DNA of 17,057 nucleotides, from the NCBI GenBank assembly GCA_910586725.1, contig CAJUJL010000053.1, forward strand, positions 1 through 17,057, in the 5' to 3' direction. Of the stretch, positions 14,433 to 17,057 are shown piece by piece. The notes beneath the pieces are model-generated. The model was given only the letters and a program-made list of their open reading frames with translations. It had not been told where the DNA came from and ran no database searches. Within the stretch, counting starts at the first letter, position 1. Each line of letters begins with the position of its first letter. This DNA is from an uncultured Lachnospiraceae bacterium (GTDB lineage: Bacteria > Bacillota > Clostridia > Lachnospirales > Lachnospiraceae). The position numbers were made by a program, and so were the translations under genes.

Positions 14433-15140
14433 TTATTCCCCGCATCGGAACACGGCTCCGTCAAGCAATTCCATGATTGACGCGTCTTCCTTACGAATAT
14501 CGGTTTCAAATTCCATAAAAACCGGAACAGCGGAAGCCTCTCGAATCTCTTTTAAACAGGAAAAATCTTCCTCGCAAAGCGACGCATCTTTTTGAATTTC
14601 GTCCCCGGTCGATAAGCAGCAGACAAATCCTCTCGCGTCTTTTAAAATCTTTGCTATTCTGCTCTGGGAAGCGCGGGATACAATCTGAATCAGGATCGTT
14701 TTGCCGTCTTTTAAAAGAGCAGTCTGCAATTCCTCCTGTTCTTCGAACGGAAGATCCGGTACAAGCAGTCCGTCCACGCCGGCCGTTTGACACATTCCGG
14801 CAAACGCTTCCGTTCCGTAATGCAGAATAGTATTGTAATAAATTCTGAAAATCACCGGAATTTCCACGCCTTCCTTTCGGATTTCTTCCATCATATGGAA
14901 TACTTTTTTTAACGTTGTTCCATGGAGGATCGAATTGTAAAAAGCATCCTGAAATACCGGCCCGTCAGCCACCGGATCGGAAAACGGAATCCCCAGTTCT
15001 ATCATATCCGCCTCTTCCTTCGTCTTCCTGATCCGCTCTTTCGTCTCTTTAAGATCCGGACAACCGGCCGTTATATATGTAACAACTGCTTTTTTGCCAT
15101 TTTCTTTTAACCGTTCCATCGTTTCTTCTATTCGATTCAT
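14433..15140 (-). CDS. trpA: Tryptophan synthase alpha chain, short and divergent
   Basis: 235 residues; TrpA is usually 255-270. The N-half is normal: TYITAGCPD, then ELGIPFSDPVADGP with both catalytic acids (E48 and D59, equivalent to E49 and D60 of Salmonella), and VDGLLVPDLPFEE. The C-half has lost family hallmarks. The loop normally reading SVTGVTG is CLSTGDEIQ, the GFGI phosphate-binding segment reads FMEFETD, and the second phosphate loop (xGSA) is replaced by a terminal FRCGE. The residue equivalent to Tyr175 is Cys. Indole-3-glycerol phosphate binding is therefore doubtful, and the protein may act mainly as a partner of TrpB or be decaying. The ATG at 15140 has AGAGGG upstream; the gene is 16 bases after trpB. 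The order trpB-trpA is standard. Confidence 0.88.
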   Translation of the reverse strand: MNRIEETMERLKENGKKAVVTYITAGCPDLKETKERIRKTKEEADMIELGIPFSDPVADGPVFQDAFYNSILHGTTLKKVFHMMEEIRKEGVEIPVIFRIYYNTILHYGTEAFAGMCQTAGVDGLLVPDLPFEEQEELQTALLKDGKTILIQIVSRASQSRIAKILKDARGFVCCLSTGDEIQKDASLCEEDFSCLKEIREASAVPVFMEFETDIRKEDASIMELLDGAVFRCGE

Positions 15141-15156
15141 ATGATTTCCCTCTTTC

Positions 15157-16344
15157 TCAATTCAAATATTCTTTTCCCGCAAGATAATCGGCAATCGTAT
15201 GCACATCTTTGTCGCCCCGTCCGGACAAACATACAATCATGCTCTGCTCCATCGTCATGGTTTTTGCTTTTTTCATTGCATATGCAATGGCATGGGCGCT
15301 TTCGATGGCGGGAATAATCCCTTCCAGTCTGCAAAGCTCCATCAGCGCCTCCATGGCCTCGGTATCTGTAACCGATACGTACTTTGCACGCTCTATATCC
15401 TTTAAATACGCATGCTCCGGCCCTACCCCGGGATAATCCAGACCGGCGGAAATAGAGTGAGCCAGCTTTATGTTTCCGTTTTCATCCTGTAAAAGATAAG
15501 ATTTCATGCCGTGCAAAACGCCCGCCGCGCCCTTTGCCATCGCCGCCGCGTGTTCTCCTGTCTCAATTCCACGTCCGGCAGCTTCCACGCCGATCAGCTC
15601 CACATCTTTCTCATCGATGAATTCCGCAAACATGCCGATGGAATTTGAGCCGCCGCCCACACAGGCCATTACAACGTCAGGCATTCTGCCCTCTTCTTCC
15701 AGAAACTGTTTTTTCGCCTCACGGCTGATTACGCTTTGGAACTCTTTTACAATTTTCGGATATGGGTACGGCCCAACGGCAGACCCGATTACATAAAAAG
15801 TGTCTTCTGCCGATTTTGCCCAGATCCGGATTGCTTCATTGGTCGCGTCTTTTAACGTATTGCTTCCAGAGCGAACGCTGATTACCTTAGCTCCAAGCAA
15901 TTCCATCCGCATCACGTTTAAAGCCTGGCGTTTCATATCCTCTTCTCCCATAAACACGGTGCATTCCATATCAAACAATGCCGCTCCGGTAGCTGTCGCC
16001 ACGCCATGCTGTCCGGCGCCTGTTTCAGCAATGACTTTCTTTTTGCCCATGCGCTTTGCCAGTAAAATCTGGCCAATCACATTATTGATTTTATGAGCTC
16101 CGGTATGGTTTAAATCCTCACGCTTCAGATATATCTTCGTCCCGTGCTTTTCACTGAAGCGTTTTGCGTAATATAAGGGTGTTTCCCTTCCCACGTATTG
16201 TTTCAAATAATACTTGTATTCCTCTATAAATCCAACGTCGTTTTTTGCCTCTTCAAATGCCAGGTCCAGTTCTTCCAGCGTATTCATCAGCGATTCTGCC
16301 ACAAACCGGCCGCCAAATGATCCATAATAACCCTTCTTACTCAT
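15157..16344 (-). CDS. trpB: Tryptophan synthase beta chain
   Basis: 395 residues from the ATG at 16344 (upstream AGGTGAGG). The frame is open further up, but the MSKKGYYGSFGGRFV start matches the family. It condenses indole with serine to give tryptophan, using pyridoxal phosphate. Visible features are the PLP lysine K85 in HTGAHKINN, the catalytic Glu of AETGAGQHGVATA (E107), the phosphate-binding GGGSNSIGMF, LDYPGVGPEHAYL and the C-terminal SGRGDKD. All key motifs are intact, in contrast to its TrpA neighbour. Transcription is controlled by the tryptophan T-box leader upstream. No other trp biosynthetic gene is in the window. Confidence 0.97.
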   Translation of the reverse strand: MSKKGYYGSFGGRFVAESLMNTLEELDLAFEEAKNDVGFIEEYKYYLKQYVGRETPLYYAKRFSEKHGTKIYLKREDLNHTGAHKINNVIGQILLAKRMGKKKVIAETGAGQHGVATATGAALFDMECTVFMGEEDMKRQALNVMRMELLGAKVISVRSGSNTLKDATNEAIRIWAKSAEDTFYVIGSAVGPYPYPKIVKEFQSVISREAKKQFLEEEGRMPDVVMACVGGGSNSIGMFAEFIDEKDVELIGVEAAGRGIETGEHAAAMAKGAAGVLHGMKSYLLQDENGNIKLAHSISAGLDYPGVGPEHAYLKDIERAKYVSVTDTEAMEALMELCRLEGIIPAIESAHAIAYAMKKAKTMTMEQSMIVCLSGRGDKDVHTIADYLAGKEYLN

Positions 16345-16457
16345 CTTTTCCTCACCTTTCTGATCTACTGAATGATCTTCCATGCCGCCGGATGGCATAT
16401 GTGTATTTCCAGCGTTTCTTCTTTCAAAATCACAGCCGCCCTGCATATCCAAAATGC

Positions 16458-16499
16458 AAAAATATCCCGAACATTCCTGCTGTTAAAAGAATGTCCGGG
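16458..16499 (-). terminator. T-box-controlled terminator before trpB
   Basis: Minus-strand stem CCCGGACATTC (16499-16489) with GAATGTTCGGG (16476-16466), 11 bp including one G-T pair, a 12-base loop, then ATATTTTT. Its 5' arm is also the 3' arm of the antiterminator. Confidence 0.88.
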
Positions 16500-16547
16500 A
16501 CGATCTTCTCGTGGCGCCACCCGGTATTTACTATTGCAAAAGGAAAC

Positions 16548-16579
16548 AAAAAAAGTATTCTCCGGATCCGGAAAATACT
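16548..16579 (-). terminator. Stem III of the T-box, itself shaped like an intrinsic terminator
   Basis: The minus-strand inverted repeat AGTATTTTCCGG (16579-16568) / CCGGAGAATACT (16565-16554) is followed immediately by a run of T (to 16548). In T-box architecture this is stem III, but the U tract makes it a potential upstream terminator. Confidence 0.55.
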
Positions 16580-16814
16580 CGCCACCTATCGCATAGTCTC
16601 TTCTTGATACTAAACCATCTACAACAGTTCCCATATCGCACCCCTGTAACGTGAGGAACACGGCATCCGCTACTGTCATTCACTTCGCATCTCACAAACC
16701 CATTCCCATAAAACTTTTCTGCCATCTCCCACCAAACAATGGCTCTCTGTAAGAAACCTTTCTATGGTACTCTTTTTGCTCATTGATTTTTGCTGTTCAC
16801 ATTAAGTTACAGAT

Positions 16815-16843
16815 AGTTTATCACAACGACTTTACGTTGTCAA
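16815..16843 (-). promoter_or_regulatory. Promoter of the trpBA T-box operon
   Basis: On the minus strand TTGACA (16843-16838), a 17-base spacer and TAAACT (16820-16815). The transcript would start near 16808, just before T-box stem I. Confidence 0.78.
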
Positions 16844-16856
16844 GACTTATATTGAC

Positions 16857-16882
16857 GGGAGTCTGACATGGGAGTCTGACAT
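16857..16882. repeat. Perfect 13-bp tandem repeat upstream of the trp promoter
   Basis: GGGAGTCTGACAT occurs twice head to tail (16857-16869 and 16870-16882), directly upstream of the trp -35 element. No other copy was noticed in the window. Confidence 0.85.
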
Positions 16883-16915
16883 CTTATCTCTTATAATAAA
16901 TTTTCGGATACGCCA

Positions 16916-16941
16916 GATGCCCCGTAAGACCACGGGGCATC
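16916..16941 (-). terminator. Probable terminator of the upstream partial gene
   Basis: A perfect 10-bp inverted repeat GATGCCCCGT / ACGGGGCATC with a 6-base loop lies just past the stop codon of the minus-strand gene entering from the right edge. The T run is poor on both strands, so the terminator call rests on position and stem strength. Confidence 0.6.
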
Positions 16942-16949
16942 CAACTCTG

Positions 16950-17057
16950 TTATCGGTTATCTACTTTTTCGGGATACATGTCATGATGGGCGAGACGGTC
17001 ATAAGCCATCTCCTCCCATTTTGTCCCTTTCTTTCCGTAATTACAGTACGGATCAAT
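16950..17057 (-). CDS. Unrecognised protein, C-terminal 35 residues only
   Basis: A minus-strand frame open from the right edge to a TAA at 16952-16950. The visible tail begins IDPYCNYGKKGTKWEEMAYD and ends HDMYPEKVDNR. It is rich in charged and aromatic residues and has one Cys. The stop codon is followed by a strong hairpin, which supports a real gene end. I do not recognise the family from this fragment. Confidence 0.55.
   Translation of the reverse strand: MDPYCNYGKKGTKWEEMAYDRLAHHDMYPEKVDNR

Larger units (their letters stand above)
16457..16808 (-). promoter_or_regulatory. Tryptophan T-box riboswitch leader of trpBA
   Basis: The minus-strand leader contains the ordered T-box elements. 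Stem I carries AGAGAG (around 16745) and a distal loop with GGTGGGA. A loop-E pair is formed by AGTA on the 5' side and GAA (16705-16703), followed directly by TGG (16702-16700) as specifier codon for tryptophan. Stem III (16579-16554) and the T-box core GGGTGGCGCCACG (around 16522-16511) follow. Its TGGC (16519-16516) can pair with the GCCA end expected of tRNA-Trp. The antiterminator stem CCGGG (16524-16520) / CCCGG (16499-16495) excludes the downstream terminator. Uncharged tRNA-Trp would allow read-through into trpBA. Confidence 0.9.

Noticed and set aside
14414..14434. Plus-strand intrinsic terminator (short stem plus six T)
   Set aside because: No plus-strand gene precedes it and the stem is only 5 bp; the T run overlaps the trpA stop region. 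Probably chance.
16345..16452. Upstream extension of trpB to 16452
   Set aside because: The added residues do not resemble TrpB, and the strong AGGTGAGG site serves the ATG at 16344.
16365..16725. Minus-strand open frames within the trp leader (104 and 64 codons)
   Set aside because: They run across T-box stem I, the antiterminator and the terminator, have no family similarity and no usable ribosome binding site.

Overview
The window looks like a chromosomal piece of a gut-type Firmicute of the class Clostridia, most probably family Lachnospiraceae. This rests on the gene content: type III and type I glutamine synthetases with an ANTAR regulator, a Trp T-box, an RpiR / HI0933-like / cmk / ispH / rpsA chain, and a split sodium-pump decarboxylase with a separate biotin carrier. 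It is also supported by strong AGGAGG-type ribosome binding sites and moderate GC. The family assignment is inference; no rRNA or tRNA gene is present to confirm it.

Layout, left to right. (1) 1-3260, nitrogen assimilation: a type III glutamine synthetase (minus strand, cut by the window edge) is divergent from a short type I glutamine synthetase followed by a small ANTAR-domain antiterminator. The 389-base divergent region holds two back-to-back promoters. Each transcript begins with an RNA structure ending in an intrinsic terminator. On the glnA side the first hairpin has the A1/G4 hexaloop known for ANTAR-bound RNA. (2) 3266-8996, a minus-strand housekeeping operon: RpiR-type regulator, HI0933-like flavoprotein, cytidylate kinase, IspH, ribosomal protein S1 and a CheR methyltransferase, with short gaps or overlaps. 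(3) 9019-14353, a minus-strand operon for a biotin-dependent membrane decarboxylase: an acyl-CoA-type carboxyltransferase, an OadG-like lipoprotein, a biotin carrier, the OadB sodium-pump subunit and an OadA/5S-type carboxyltransferase. (4) 14433-16843, a minus-strand trpB-trpA pair under a tryptophan T-box leader. TrpA is short and lacks the family's phosphate-binding segments. (5) 16857-17057: a 13-bp tandem repeat, a hairpin, and the last 35 codons of an unrecognised minus-strand gene.

The most interesting parts are the glutamine synthetase / ANTAR / double-attenuator module, whose regulator has lost its phosphoacceptor Asp; the degenerate TrpA beside an apparently normal TrpB; and the pump operon that combines two different carboxyltransferases with one biotin carrier and one membrane subunit. 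I see no mobile element, CRISPR array, tRNA or rRNA.
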